Assembly: GCA_002471185.1 (NCBI GenBank)
Contig: DKPL01000085.1
Coordinates: 18,156-62,790, forward strand
Origin: Bacteroides sp. UBA7335
GTDB taxonomy: Bacteria; Bacteroidota; Bacteroidia; Bacteroidales; Bacteroidaceae
Reading direction: 5' to 3'
Length of the DNA stretch: 44,635 nt
The position numbers were made by a program, and so were the translations under genes. This document shows positions 16,104-24,151 of this stretch, piece after piece. Under the pieces are notes generated by a model. It saw nothing but the letters and a program-made list of their open reading frames with translations. It ran no database searches and was not told the DNA's origin. Positions within the stretch are counted from its first letter, which is position 1. Every line of letters begins with the position of its first letter.

Positions 16104-17150
16104 ATGGCACAAATGAATTTTGGTGGTGTTACTGAAAACGTTGTAACACGTGAAGAATTTCCATTGGAAAAAGCTCGTGAAGTATTGAAAAATGAAACTA
16201 TTGCTGTAATCGGATATGGTGTGCAAGGTCCTGGACAATCTTTAAATCTTCGTGACAATGGCTTCAATGTGATTGTAGGCCAACGTAAAGGTGGAAAAAC
16301 TTGGGATAAAGCTGTTGCAGATGGTTGGGTACCGGGTGAAACACTATTCGAAATTGAAGAAGCTTGCGAACGTGGTACTATTATTCAGTATTTGCTATCT
16401 GACGCTGCTCAAATCGAAGTATGGCCTACAGTGAAAAAACATCTTACTCCAGGTAAAGCATTGTATTTCTCTCATGGATTTGCTGTGACTTATAATGAGC
16501 GTACTGGTATTATCCCTCCAAAAGATGTTGATGTAATTTTGGTTGCTCCTAAAGGTTCTGGTACTTCATTGCGTACTATGTTCTTAGAAGGTAGAGGTTT
16601 GAACTCTTCGTTTGCTATCTATCAAGATGCTACTGGTAAAGCATGGGAAAGATGTGTTGCTTTGGGTATTGGTGTTGGCTCAGGTTATTTATTCGAAACT
16701 ACATTCAAACGTGAGGTTTATTCTGACTTGACAGGCGAACGTGGATCTTTGATGGGTGCTATTCAAGGATTGTTGTTAGCTCAATACGAAGTGTTACGTG
16801 AAAACGGTCATACTCCATCCGAAGCTTTCAATGAAACTGTAGAAGAGTTGACTCAATCGTTAATGCCTTTGTTTGCTAAAAATGGTATGGACTGGATGTA
16901 TGCTAACTGTTCTACTACTGCTCAACGTGGTGCTTTAGACTGGATGGGTCCTTTCCACGATGCTATCAAACCGGTAATGAACCAATTGTATGATAGCGTA
17001 AAAACAGGAAATGAAGCTCAAATCTCTATTGATAGCAACTCTAAAACTGACTATCGTGAGAAGTTAGAAGAAGAACTTCGCCAATTGCGCGAAAGCGAAA
17101 TGTGGCAAACAGCTGTCACAGTACGTAAACTTCGTCCTGAAAACAATTAA
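16104..17150 (+). CDS. ilvC: Ketol-acid reductoisomerase
   Basis: Second common step of valine/isoleucine synthesis: NAD(P)H- and Mg2+-dependent isomerisation and reduction of acetolactate. The 348-residue protein has the Rossmann motif AVIGYGVQGPGQSLNLRDNG (residues ~34-53), VAPKGSGTSLR, and the helical C-terminal metal-site region with DLTGERGSLMGAIQG and EELTQSLMPLFAKNGMDWMY. Last gene of the operon, closed by a strong hairpin. Codon use looks more biased (GGT, GCT, GAA, CGT) than in the preceding ilv genes, consistent with high expression; that is by eye only. Confidence 0.97.
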   Translation: MAQMNFGGVTENVVTREEFPLEKAREVLKNETIAVIGYGVQGPGQSLNLRDNGFNVIVGQRKGGKTWDKAVADGWVPGETLFEIEEACERGTIIQYLLSDAAQIEVWPTVKKHLTPGKALYFSHGFAVTYNERTGIIPPKDVDVILVAPKGSGTSLRTMFLEGRGLNSSFAIYQDATGKAWERCVALGIGVGSGYLFETTFKREVYSDLTGERGSLMGAIQGLLLAQYEVLRENGHTPSEAFNETVEELTQSLMPLFAKNGMDWMYANCSTTAQRGALDWMGPFHDAIKPVMNQLYDSVKTGNEAQISIDSNSKTDYREKLEEELRQLRESEMWQTAVTVRKLRPENN

Positions 17151-17181
17151 TTGAAATAAATTGTATTTTTCAAAATGTCTG

Positions 17182-17224
17182 GTTCCCTCTGAAATCTAAA
17201 GATTTCAGAGGGAACTTTGTTTTT
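17182..17224 (+). terminator. Terminator of the ilv operon
   Basis: Perfect 15-base stem GTTCCCTCTGAAATC (17182-17196) / GATTTCAGAGGGAAC (17201-17215), 4-base loop, then a T-rich tract TTTGTTTTT. It separates ilvC from the convergent helicase gene. Confidence 0.95.
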
Positions 17225-19121
17225 AGTTGTTGAGTTCGTCGATGTAGCTGATTAGTTCGTTGTAGAAATTATGCTTCTTTAAAGTTGCTGCATTTCCTAA
17301 AATAACCAGTTTCATTCGAGCACGCGTGATGGCAACATTCATACGTCTCAAATCATTTAAGAAACCAATGTTCCCCTTGTCGTTAGCACGAACTAAGCTG
17401 ATGAAAATAACATCTTTCTCTTGCCCTTGAAAACCATCTACAGTGTTCACTGTAATCATTTTCTTATAGGGCTTAAAGAAACTGCTTTTTCTTAATAGCG
17501 AACGGATATATTGTACTTGAGCCTTGTAGGGCGAAATTACTCCAAAGTCGATACGTTCTTCTATGATTCGTTCGTGACCAATCTTTACTATATACTTCTC
17601 TAACTGTTCTAGTAGATGTTCAGCTTCTTGCTTATTGATTCTTCCCGCAGTATCATTTAGGTACTCTTCATTAAAATCTAGGTCGGTGGTATCAATCCAA
17701 CTGATGGGAATGTCATAATCGAGAATGCCACGATAGCGTACTTCTGGGGCCGATTCTAGTTGATTTTGGTAGAACCAGGCTGACGAGAATCGCATAATGT
17801 CTTCGTGCATCCTGTATTGGGTAGTAAGCAGAGACACTGCTAAGGGTTTTCGTTTACTAACTTTCTCCATAAGGGTATTGCCCAAACCTTCATGCAATGC
17901 CTCTATGCACTTTATGGTAGGAGGCAACTGGCAATGGTCTCCTGCAAAGATTACTCGGTTTGCTTTTCGAATGGCTATCCAACAAGCGGCTTCGAGTGCT
18001 TGAGCAGCTTCGTCAATAAAGAGAGTCGAAAAATGATGTCCCATCAATATGCGATGATTACTACTCACCAAAGTTGAGGCTACTACACGTGCGTTGGCAA
18101 ATAGATCTTCATTGATTCGTATCTCCAATTCGGTAGCCCTACTGCGCAAGTTGTTCAGCCGGTTGTGCGCTTTTTCTTTGTCAGAGTGGCTCTTGCCGCG
18201 CATTGCACTTTGAGTGTCACGGATGGCCTTTCGGATACTCCAAAGTTCACTATAAGCTGCATGATTCTCGAATTGACGTTCATAAGTAAATGAAAGCATT
18301 TTATCATTAACACGGCTGGGGTTTCCTATTCGCAAAACCGGAACACCACGGTCCACTAACTTTTCTGAAATCCAATCAACAGCAGTGTTGCTTTGTGCGC
18401 AAACTAATACCTGACTCTCACGATGGAGTGTTTCATAAATCGACTCAACCAAAGTTGTCGTTTTGCCGGTTCCCGGAGGACCATGAATAATAGCCACATC
18501 TTTGGCACAAAGTGTTTTATTGACAGCTTCCTCTTGGCTTGTATTGAGCCAAGGAAAGCGCATAGGGTGCAACTCTCTAAAATGTACCGGTATATTGCCT
18601 AGAAAAATATCTCGTAGTTCTGCTAACCTATTATCCTTGGCTTGAATAACGCTTGAAAGAGCTTCAAACATATTTTTATAAGAAGTTTCGTCAAAAAATA
18701 GCTGAATCCCTAATCGCTCTTTCGTATTTAATTCTGCAATAACTTGCGATGAAGGAACCGATACGACCATTCTATTATCGTCTGCATAACTTACTGTTGC
18801 TGCAAAGTTAAAATATGATAAAGTACCATCATAGTTTTCTTGGAAGAATCGGATTGATCGTCCAAACTCGAATGAATGATTAATATCAGTATCTGACGAA
18901 CGGGTTACTTCGATGACTAATTGGTTTAGTGAGTTGTAATAACTTCTTCCTAACGTTATAGGATACCAACAGATTCCTTTTTTTACTTTTCGGGCAATGC
19001 CTATAGCTTCAGCCTGTTTGCAAAATTCCTCTTTCTCATAATTATACTCCATTTGTAATAACTGTTTCTGTTGCTCTAGCTCTTTGATTACAGCGGAGGA
19101 AGATATTATTTTATTATTCAT
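17223..19121 (-). CDS. SF1 DNA/RNA helicase (IGHMBP2/Upf1-like AAA domains)
   Basis: ATP-dependent superfamily 1 helicase, 632 residues. Motifs in order: Walker A IIHGPPGTGKTTTLVESI near residue 213, Q-rich VLVCAQSNTAVDWISEKL, motif II FIDEAAQALEA near residue 370, FAGDHCQLPPT, TQYRMHEDIMRFSS, then VNTVDGFQGQEKDVIFISLVRAN and RRMNVAITRARMKLVILG of the C-terminal RecA fold. The N-terminal ~190 residues are the beta-barrel-containing part typical of this group. Stand-alone on the minus strand; role in repair, replication or RNA metabolism is not specified by context. Confidence 0.92.
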   Translation of the reverse strand: MNNKIISSSAVIKELEQQKQLLQMEYNYEKEEFCKQAEAIGIARKVKKGICWYPITLGRSYYNSLNQLVIEVTRSSDTDINHSFEFGRSIRFFQENYDGTLSYFNFAATVSYADDNRMVVSVPSSQVIAELNTKERLGIQLFFDETSYKNMFEALSSVIQAKDNRLAELRDIFLGNIPVHFRELHPMRFPWLNTSQEEAVNKTLCAKDVAIIHGPPGTGKTTTLVESIYETLHRESQVLVCAQSNTAVDWISEKLVDRGVPVLRIGNPSRVNDKMLSFTYERQFENHAAYSELWSIRKAIRDTQSAMRGKSHSDKEKAHNRLNNLRSRATELEIRINEDLFANARVVASTLVSSNHRILMGHHFSTLFIDEAAQALEAACWIAIRKANRVIFAGDHCQLPPTIKCIEALHEGLGNTLMEKVSKRKPLAVSLLTTQYRMHEDIMRFSSAWFYQNQLESAPEVRYRGILDYDIPISWIDTTDLDFNEEYLNDTAGRINKQEAEHLLEQLEKYIVKIGHERIIEERIDFGVISPYKAQVQYIRSLLRKSSFFKPYKKMITVNTVDGFQGQEKDVIFISLVRANDKGNIGFLNDLRRMNVAITRARMKLVILGNAATLKKHNFYNELISYIDELNN

Positions 19122-19316
19122 TCTTTTTCTTATTCAAATGGAGTATTTATTTAGCGATCAAGCAAAATTACAATAGAGATTTCTAATTTGGCCATTTATT
19201 ACAATTTGTTAAACCTTTATTTTCTTTTTCTTGTTTATAGAGTAAGCACTTTGTGTTTTTAATCACTCAGAATTAGATGCTAATTATAATTTCTATGGTT
19301 TTTAAAATAAAAGAAT

Positions 19317-21569
19317 ATGGTTCATGATCAAGATATGATAAAGAGCTTTTATGAAAGCTACGAAGATAGAGTGGCGCTAGTGCGCAATACTTTGTTGCAA
19401 CATCCACTAACCTTCACCGAGAAGATTCTTTATACACATCTTTATTCTTTTCCGACTTTAGAATCTTATGGGAAGATAGGTGAATATGCTGAATTTACTC
19501 CAGATAGAGTTGCTATGCAAGATATTTCAGCACAAATGGCCTTGCTCCAATTTATGAACGCAGGGCTTGACAAAGTTTCGATACCTACTTCGATGCATTG
19601 CGATCATTTAATTAAAGCACATCAAGGAGCAAAAGCTGATTTAGAAACTGCAAATGTGAAAAACGAAGAAATGTATAAATTTCTTCGCGATGCCTCCTCA
19701 AACTATGGCATTGATTTTTGGAAGCCTGGAGCTGGAACTATTCATCAAGTTGTTTTAGAAAAATATGCTTTTCCCGGAGGAATGGTGATGGGGACAGATT
19801 CGCATACCCCCAATGCTGGTGGATTGGGAATGATGGGAATTGGAATAAGCGGTACGGATGCGGTTGAGCTAATAAGTGGGGTAGGTATTGAACTTAAAGT
19901 TCCCAAGTTGATAGGAATTCACCTAACCGGTCACCTCAATGGATGGGTCAGCCCTAAAGATATTATTTTAAAACTGGTGGGGATACTTACTGTAAACGGT
20001 GGAGCTAATGCGATAATTGAATACTTTGGCGAGGGGACTTCCTCTATATCAGCTACCGGAAAAGCTACTATATGCAATATGAGTGCTGAGATGGGGGCAA
20101 TGGCTTCTATATTTCCATACGATGAAAGAATGTCCGATTACTTATCTGCCACTCAACGGGCTGAGGTTGCTAGCTGGGCCAATGCTGTTGCTCATGAGCT
20201 CTGTGCCGATATGGAAGTGTTGCAGTCGCCCTCTGAATATTATGACGTTGTTATAGAGATTAACTTAACAGAACTAGAACCTTATATAAATGGACCTTTA
20301 TCTCCCGAAGTGGCCACTCCTATTTCTGAATTTGCAGAGAAAGTATTACTAAATGGTTATCCGCGTAAAGTAGATGTAGGACTAGTAGGTTCTTGCACAA
20401 ACTCTTCTTATGAAGACTTGAGTCGAGCAGCTTCTGTCATCAGACAAGCTATCGAAAGAGATCTCCCTATTTCTTCTCAACTAATTATTATCCCAGGTAG
20501 TGAGCAAATAAATGCTACTGCCGAGCGAGATGGAATGATGACAATCTTTCGTCAAGTAGGTGGAAAAATAATGGCCAATGCGTGTGGCCCCTGCATTGGT
20601 CAATGGAGTAGAATTATAGATGATCCTTCAAAGAAAAACTCGATAGTAACTTCATTTAATCGCAACTTCTCGAAACGTGCTGACGGCAATCCTAATACCT
20701 TTATTTTTGTGGCTTCTCCCGACATTGTAACAGCACTAACTATTGCTGGCGATTTATGCTTTAATCCATTAAAAGATAGATTGTTAACTTATGATGGTGA
20801 AAAGGTGAAATTGGGCGAACCCTCAGGAGATGATCTTCCTGAATATGGTTTTATTATGGATGTTGATAATTACATCGCACCGGCTACAACAAAATCAGAA
20901 ATTAAAATTGACTCTCAATCGGATAAACTTCAATACTTGCAACCTTTTGAAGCTTGGGATGGCAACGATTTAGTTGATATGGCTTTGTTGATAAAGATAA
21001 AAGGAAAATGCTCTACCGATCAAATCTCAGTTCCCGGACCATGGCTAAAGTTTCGTGGTCATCTAGAAAACATTTCAGATAACTTTTTAATGGGGGCTTT
21101 TAATGCTTTCAATGGCAGAATGAATAAAGTATGGAACCGGTTGACTAATGATTATGATAAAGTATCTTCAGTAGCTAAGATGTATAAGTCTAATCAGATA
21201 AACTCAATTATTGTTGCTGAAGAGGAGTATGGATATGGATCAAATTGTGAACATGCGGTGCTAGAACCTCGTTTTCTAAACGTAAGGGCGATACTTGCTA
21301 AAAGTTTTGCACATACGCATGAAAATAATTTGAAAAAACAAGGCATTTTGCCACTGATATTTGTTAATGATGAAGATTATGATTGTATTCAAGAGCATGA
21401 TTTAATCTCTATCATCGGTCTGACAGATTTGACACCTGGGATAAACCTACAAGTGGAGCTTTGTCATCAAGATGGGAAAAAAGAAATAGTTGAAGTGAAA
21501 CATACGTATAATAAACAGCAGATATCATGGTTTCGTGCAGGATCTGCTTTAAATGCCCGAAAATTATGA
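19317..21569 (+). CDS. acn: Aconitate hydratase, with altered substrate-site residues
   Basis: Aconitase of the mitochondrial-type branch, converting citrate to isocitrate through a [4Fe-4S] cluster; 750 residues. The three cluster Cys are present in VGSCTNSSYED and NACGPCIGQW, as are GTDSHTPNAGGLGMMG, NRNF and the C-terminal GPWLKFRGHLENIS and FRAGSALN. Unusual: the segment normally GEGSSREHAALEPR reads GYGSNCEHAVLEPR. The catalytic Ser (642 here) is kept, but the next Ser is Asn (643) and the substrate-binding Arg is Cys (644, codon TGT at 21246-21248). It overlaps icd by four bases. Frame and length are intact, so this is either a divergent functional enzyme or an early stage of decay. Confidence 0.9.
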   Translation: MVHDQDMIKSFYESYEDRVALVRNTLLQHPLTFTEKILYTHLYSFPTLESYGKIGEYAEFTPDRVAMQDISAQMALLQFMNAGLDKVSIPTSMHCDHLIKAHQGAKADLETANVKNEEMYKFLRDASSNYGIDFWKPGAGTIHQVVLEKYAFPGGMVMGTDSHTPNAGGLGMMGIGISGTDAVELISGVGIELKVPKLIGIHLTGHLNGWVSPKDIILKLVGILTVNGGANAIIEYFGEGTSSISATGKATICNMSAEMGAMASIFPYDERMSDYLSATQRAEVASWANAVAHELCADMEVLQSPSEYYDVVIEINLTELEPYINGPLSPEVATPISEFAEKVLLNGYPRKVDVGLVGSCTNSSYEDLSRAASVIRQAIERDLPISSQLIIIPGSEQINATAERDGMMTIFRQVGGKIMANACGPCIGQWSRIIDDPSKKNSIVTSFNRNFSKRADGNPNTFIFVASPDIVTALTIAGDLCFNPLKDRLLTYDGEKVKLGEPSGDDLPEYGFIMDVDNYIAPATTKSEIKIDSQSDKLQYLQPFEAWDGNDLVDMALLIKIKGKCSTDQISVPGPWLKFRGHLENISDNFLMGAFNAFNGRMNKVWNRLTNDYDKVSSVAKMYKSNQINSIIVAEEEYGYGSNCEHAVLEPRFLNVRAILAKSFAHTHENNLKKQGILPLIFVNDEDYDCIQEHDLISIIGLTDLTPGINLQVELCHQDGKKEIVEVKHTYNKQQISWFRAGSALNARKL

Positions 21570-22759
21570 ATAGAATTACAAAAGGAACAGAAGGTGAATT
21601 GATTGTTCCCGATCAACCTGTCATTCCTTACATTACTGGCGATGGGGTGGGAAAAGAGATAATACCTGCTATGATGAAAATTGTGGATACTGCCATACGC
21701 AAAGTATATGGTACTAAACGCCAGATTAAATGGAAAGAGGTACTGGCAGGTGAAAATGCTTTTAAACAAACAGGTAGTTGGTTGCCGGTTGAAACTCTTG
21801 AAAAGTTTGATCAGTGCATGGTAGGTATTAAAGGGCCTATTGATACTTTAGTAAGTGACGATGCACGCTACTTGAATGAACATTTTTGCCAGCTACTCAA
21901 TTTGACTGAATGTGTAAGACCTATACGATGGTACATTGGAGTAACTGCTCCTATTATAGCTCCCGAAAAGGTTAATATTACTGTATTTCGCAAGAGTGCA
22001 GAAGATACTTTTAGTGGCATAGAGTGGGAGGCTAGTACTGCCCAAACCAATAAAATATGTGAGTTTTTGAAAGATGAGATGGGGGTTACATCATTGCAAA
22101 ATACTGAAAATGTGGCCTTGGGCATTAAATATGTTTCTAAAGATAGTATTAGACAGCTTGTTAAAGATGCTTGTCAATATGCATTGGATAATAATATGCC
22201 CTCTGTAACTTTGGTACATAAAAGCAATACATTGCCATACACTGAGGGAAGTTTTAGAAACTGGGGATATGAACTTATGAAAAGTGAGTTTGCTGATGCC
22301 ATTGTTTCAAAACGGTTGATTGTTAAAGAGTGTTCGGTAGATACATTCATGCAAAATTCACTATTCTGTCCCGAAGAGTACTCGTTGGTTGTGGCGATGA
22401 GTCTTACTGGCGAATTAATAGCCAATCAACTAGCTGCAATGATAGGTGGTGCTGCTATTGTCCCCGAAGCTAATATAAACTATACAACAGGCAAAGCTGT
22501 ATTTCAAGCTACACACGGTGCTTTGACTAGTCTTGCTGGAAAGAATATAGCTAACCCTTGCTCTATTACTTTGTCGGCGGCAATGATGTTATCCTATATG
22601 GGTTGGCAAGAGGCTGCCGATTTGATAACGCGATCGCTAGAACATTGTTTTGAAGACGCACGTGCACCATTTGATTTGGCACGATATATGCCTCGTGGCA
22701 TTCCGGTTTCTACTACAGAGTTTACTCACGATGTTATAGAACGTATCAATAATGGATAA
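21566..22759 (+). CDS. icd: Isocitrate dehydrogenase family protein with substituted active site
   Basis: Homologue of E. coli-type NADP isocitrate dehydrogenase, 397 residues from the ATG at 21566, which overlaps the acn stop (ATGA); the longer open frame begins inside acn and lacks homology. Recognised by YITGDGVGKEI, RPIRWYIG, LVHKSNTLPYTEGSF, ATHG and NPCSITLSAAMM. Aligning by eye to E. coli Icd (constant offset 11, later 24), these differ: Ser113 is Tyr102, Arg119 is Cys108, Tyr160 is Phe149, Asp307 is Glu283, Asp311 is Asn287. Kept are Asn115, Arg129, Arg153, Lys230 and Asp283 equivalents. NADP-contacting Lys344/Tyr345 are Ser322/Leu323. Normal isocitrate oxidation looks doubtful. Confidence 0.85.
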   Translation: MNRITKGTEGELIVPDQPVIPYITGDGVGKEIIPAMMKIVDTAIRKVYGTKRQIKWKEVLAGENAFKQTGSWLPVETLEKFDQCMVGIKGPIDTLVSDDARYLNEHFCQLLNLTECVRPIRWYIGVTAPIIAPEKVNITVFRKSAEDTFSGIEWEASTAQTNKICEFLKDEMGVTSLQNTENVALGIKYVSKDSIRQLVKDACQYALDNNMPSVTLVHKSNTLPYTEGSFRNWGYELMKSEFADAIVSKRLIVKECSVDTFMQNSLFCPEEYSLVVAMSLTGELIANQLAAMIGGAAIVPEANINYTTGKAVFQATHGALTSLAGKNIANPCSITLSAAMMLSYMGWQEAADLITRSLEHCFEDARAPFDLARYMPRGIPVSTTEFTHDVIERINNG

Positions 22760-23298
22760 ACAACTCTGTTATGTTTTTTCATTAGATACTAAGGCCTAAA
22801 AATTTCATAGTAAGTAATGAGTGAAAACATAGTAAGTTTTGATGCAAAAGTTACTATGTTTTCACCCAAAAGTTCCTATGTTTTGGGTCAAAAGTTCCTA
22901 TGGAATTTTTTGTACATTTTGTATGTTTAATACGTTGATAATGAGCTTTGTGGAAAAATGCTTTGCTTCCTTTTGAAGCTTTTGGATGCCAAATAATAGA
23001 TTTTTAGGCTATATACCGTAGAATTTCTAGTTGGATATTTTTACTTTTTATTTAGGTCTAAAATAGAGTTTTAGAGAGATGCTTGTTAAATGTAAATAGG
23101 CAAACCCTATTGATTTGTTTTACTAGAAATGTTATTTCAAAATAAGTCTGTGCTTTCAATTTGGTAGAGATGTTTTAGCTATTGCTATGATATTTCTTTT
23201 TAGATTTTGAAGGGCTATTTGTTTTTAAGAAGGTTGATTTTAGCATTGGAGTAATGTAATTAGTCAATTAAACTATTTTAAAATTTTCAGAAATAAAC
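22760..23298. other. Intergenic region downstream of icd
   Basis: About 540 bases without a credible reading frame. Its first 150 bases hold the 22-base-period repeat array; the rest is T-rich and featureless up to the promoter at 23299. I looked for remnants of a citrate synthase gene, which I would expect here from related genomes, and saw none. Confidence 0.55.
22806..22902. repeat. Symmetric array of CATAGTAA/TTMCTATG units with ~22-base period
   Basis: Five units. CATAGTAA begins at 22806 and 22828; the opposite orientation TTACTATG begins at 22851, and TTCCTATG at 22873 and 22895. Spacings are 22, 23, 22 and 22 bases. The last three are parts of a longer direct repeat CAAAAGTTMCTATG at 22845, 22867 and 22889. 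The centre forms a large hairpin: GTGAAAACATAGTAA (22821-22835) pairs with TTACTATGTTTTCAC (22851-22865), with TTTTG/CAAAA nested inside. A further small hairpin CCCAAAA/TTTTGGG spans 22865-22887. It may be an operator array, a terminator or a dispersed intergenic repeat; there are no CRISPR-like spacers. Confidence 0.8.
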
Positions 23299-23330
23299 GT
23301 TGGTATTGATTTTTGTTTTGTTTAATTTTG
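23299..23330 (+). promoter_or_regulatory. Promoter of the steroid/bile-acid reductase cluster
   Basis: GTTG (23299-23302, one mismatch to TTTG), 20-base spacer, TAATTTTG (23323-23330, full match to TAnnTTTG). It places transcription start near 23337, about 17 bases before the first gene. Confidence 0.6.
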
Positions 23331-23353
23331 ACGTGATTATCAAACTAATAGGT

Positions 23354-24115
23354 ATGGATTTACACGATTTCAATCTTTTTCTCGGACTAATGAGTCTAAT
23401 TGCCTTAATTGTATTTGTAGCCCTCTATTTTGTAAAGGCAGGATATGGTATTTTTCGTACTTCCTCCTGGGGAGTTGCCATAAATAATCGATTAGCCTGG
23501 ATATTGATGGAATCTCCGGTTTTTATCGTGATGTTATTGTTGTGGTATCAATCTGATCGACGATTTATGCCGGTTGTATTTGTCTTCTTTCTTTTTTTTC
23601 AGATTCACTATTTTCAGCGCTCCTTTATCTTTCCTTTTTTAATGAATGGCAATAGTAAAATGCCAATCGCTATTATGCTTATGGGAGTTCTTTTTAATGT
23701 ATTGAATGGGTACATGCAAGGATGTTGGATCTTTTACCTCTCTCCCGAATATATGTATTTACCAGAGTGGTTCTATACTCCACAATTTATCATTGGAACT
23801 ATTCTTTTCTTTACGGGGATGATTATTAACATCCAGTCGGATAGTGTGATTCGTCATCTACGCAAACCGGGTGATAAGAAGCATTATTTGCCTCAACAAG
23901 GACTATATAAATACGTTACGTCAGCCAACTATTTAGGTGAAATTATAGAGTGGACTGGGTGGGCTGTTTTGACTTGGTCCTTATCGGGTACGGTATTCTT
24001 GTGGTGGACTTTTGCCAATTTGGTTCCTCGTGCTAACGCAATATGGCATTGCTACAAACAAGAGTTTGGTAAAAAGGTGGGTAATCGGAAACGTATTTTT
24101 CCTTATATCTACTAA
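23354..24115 (+). CDS. Steroid 5-alpha-reductase family membrane protein
   Basis: Likely reduces the C4-C5 double bond of 3-oxo-delta4 steroids or bile acids to the 5-alpha (allo) product with NADPH. I start at ATG 23354 (MDLHDFNLFLGL); the 18 upstream codons overlap the promoter. The 253-residue protein has six or seven hydrophobic helices and matches human SRD5A proteins along its length: WILMESP (SRD5A2 WFLQELP, so the catalytic Glu is Glu53 but the preceding Gln is Met), HYFQRSFIFPF, LRKPGDKKHYLPQQGL, YVTSANYLGEIIEWTGW and a Tyr-Lys...Arg-Lys...Pro-Tyr-Ile-Tyr ending. First gene of a three-gene set with two further oxidoreductases (gaps 36 and 3 bases), as in isoallo-bile-acid clusters of gut Bacteroidota. 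Confidence 0.85.
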   Translation: MDLHDFNLFLGLMSLIALIVFVALYFVKAGYGIFRTSSWGVAINNRLAWILMESPVFIVMLLLWYQSDRRFMPVVFVFFLFFQIHYFQRSFIFPFLMNGNSKMPIAIMLMGVLFNVLNGYMQGCWIFYLSPEYMYLPEWFYTPQFIIGTILFFTGMIINIQSDSVIRHLRKPGDKKHYLPQQGLYKYVTSANYLGEIIEWTGWAVLTWSLSGTVFLWWTFANLVPRANAIWHCYKQEFGKKVGNRKRIFPYIY

Positions 24116-24151
24116 ACTTATAATCGATAAAACTACATAATATAAACGGTG

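Noticed and set aside
21527..21565. An earlier start for icd inside acn.
   Set aside because: The extra 13 codons are an off-frame reading of the acn end; the ATGA overlap at 21566 is the usual coupling pattern.
22806..22902. A CRISPR array, given ~22-base periodic repeats.
   Set aside because: Units are in both orientations around a centre, the intervening bases are not unique spacers of 30-40 bases, and no cas genes are present.
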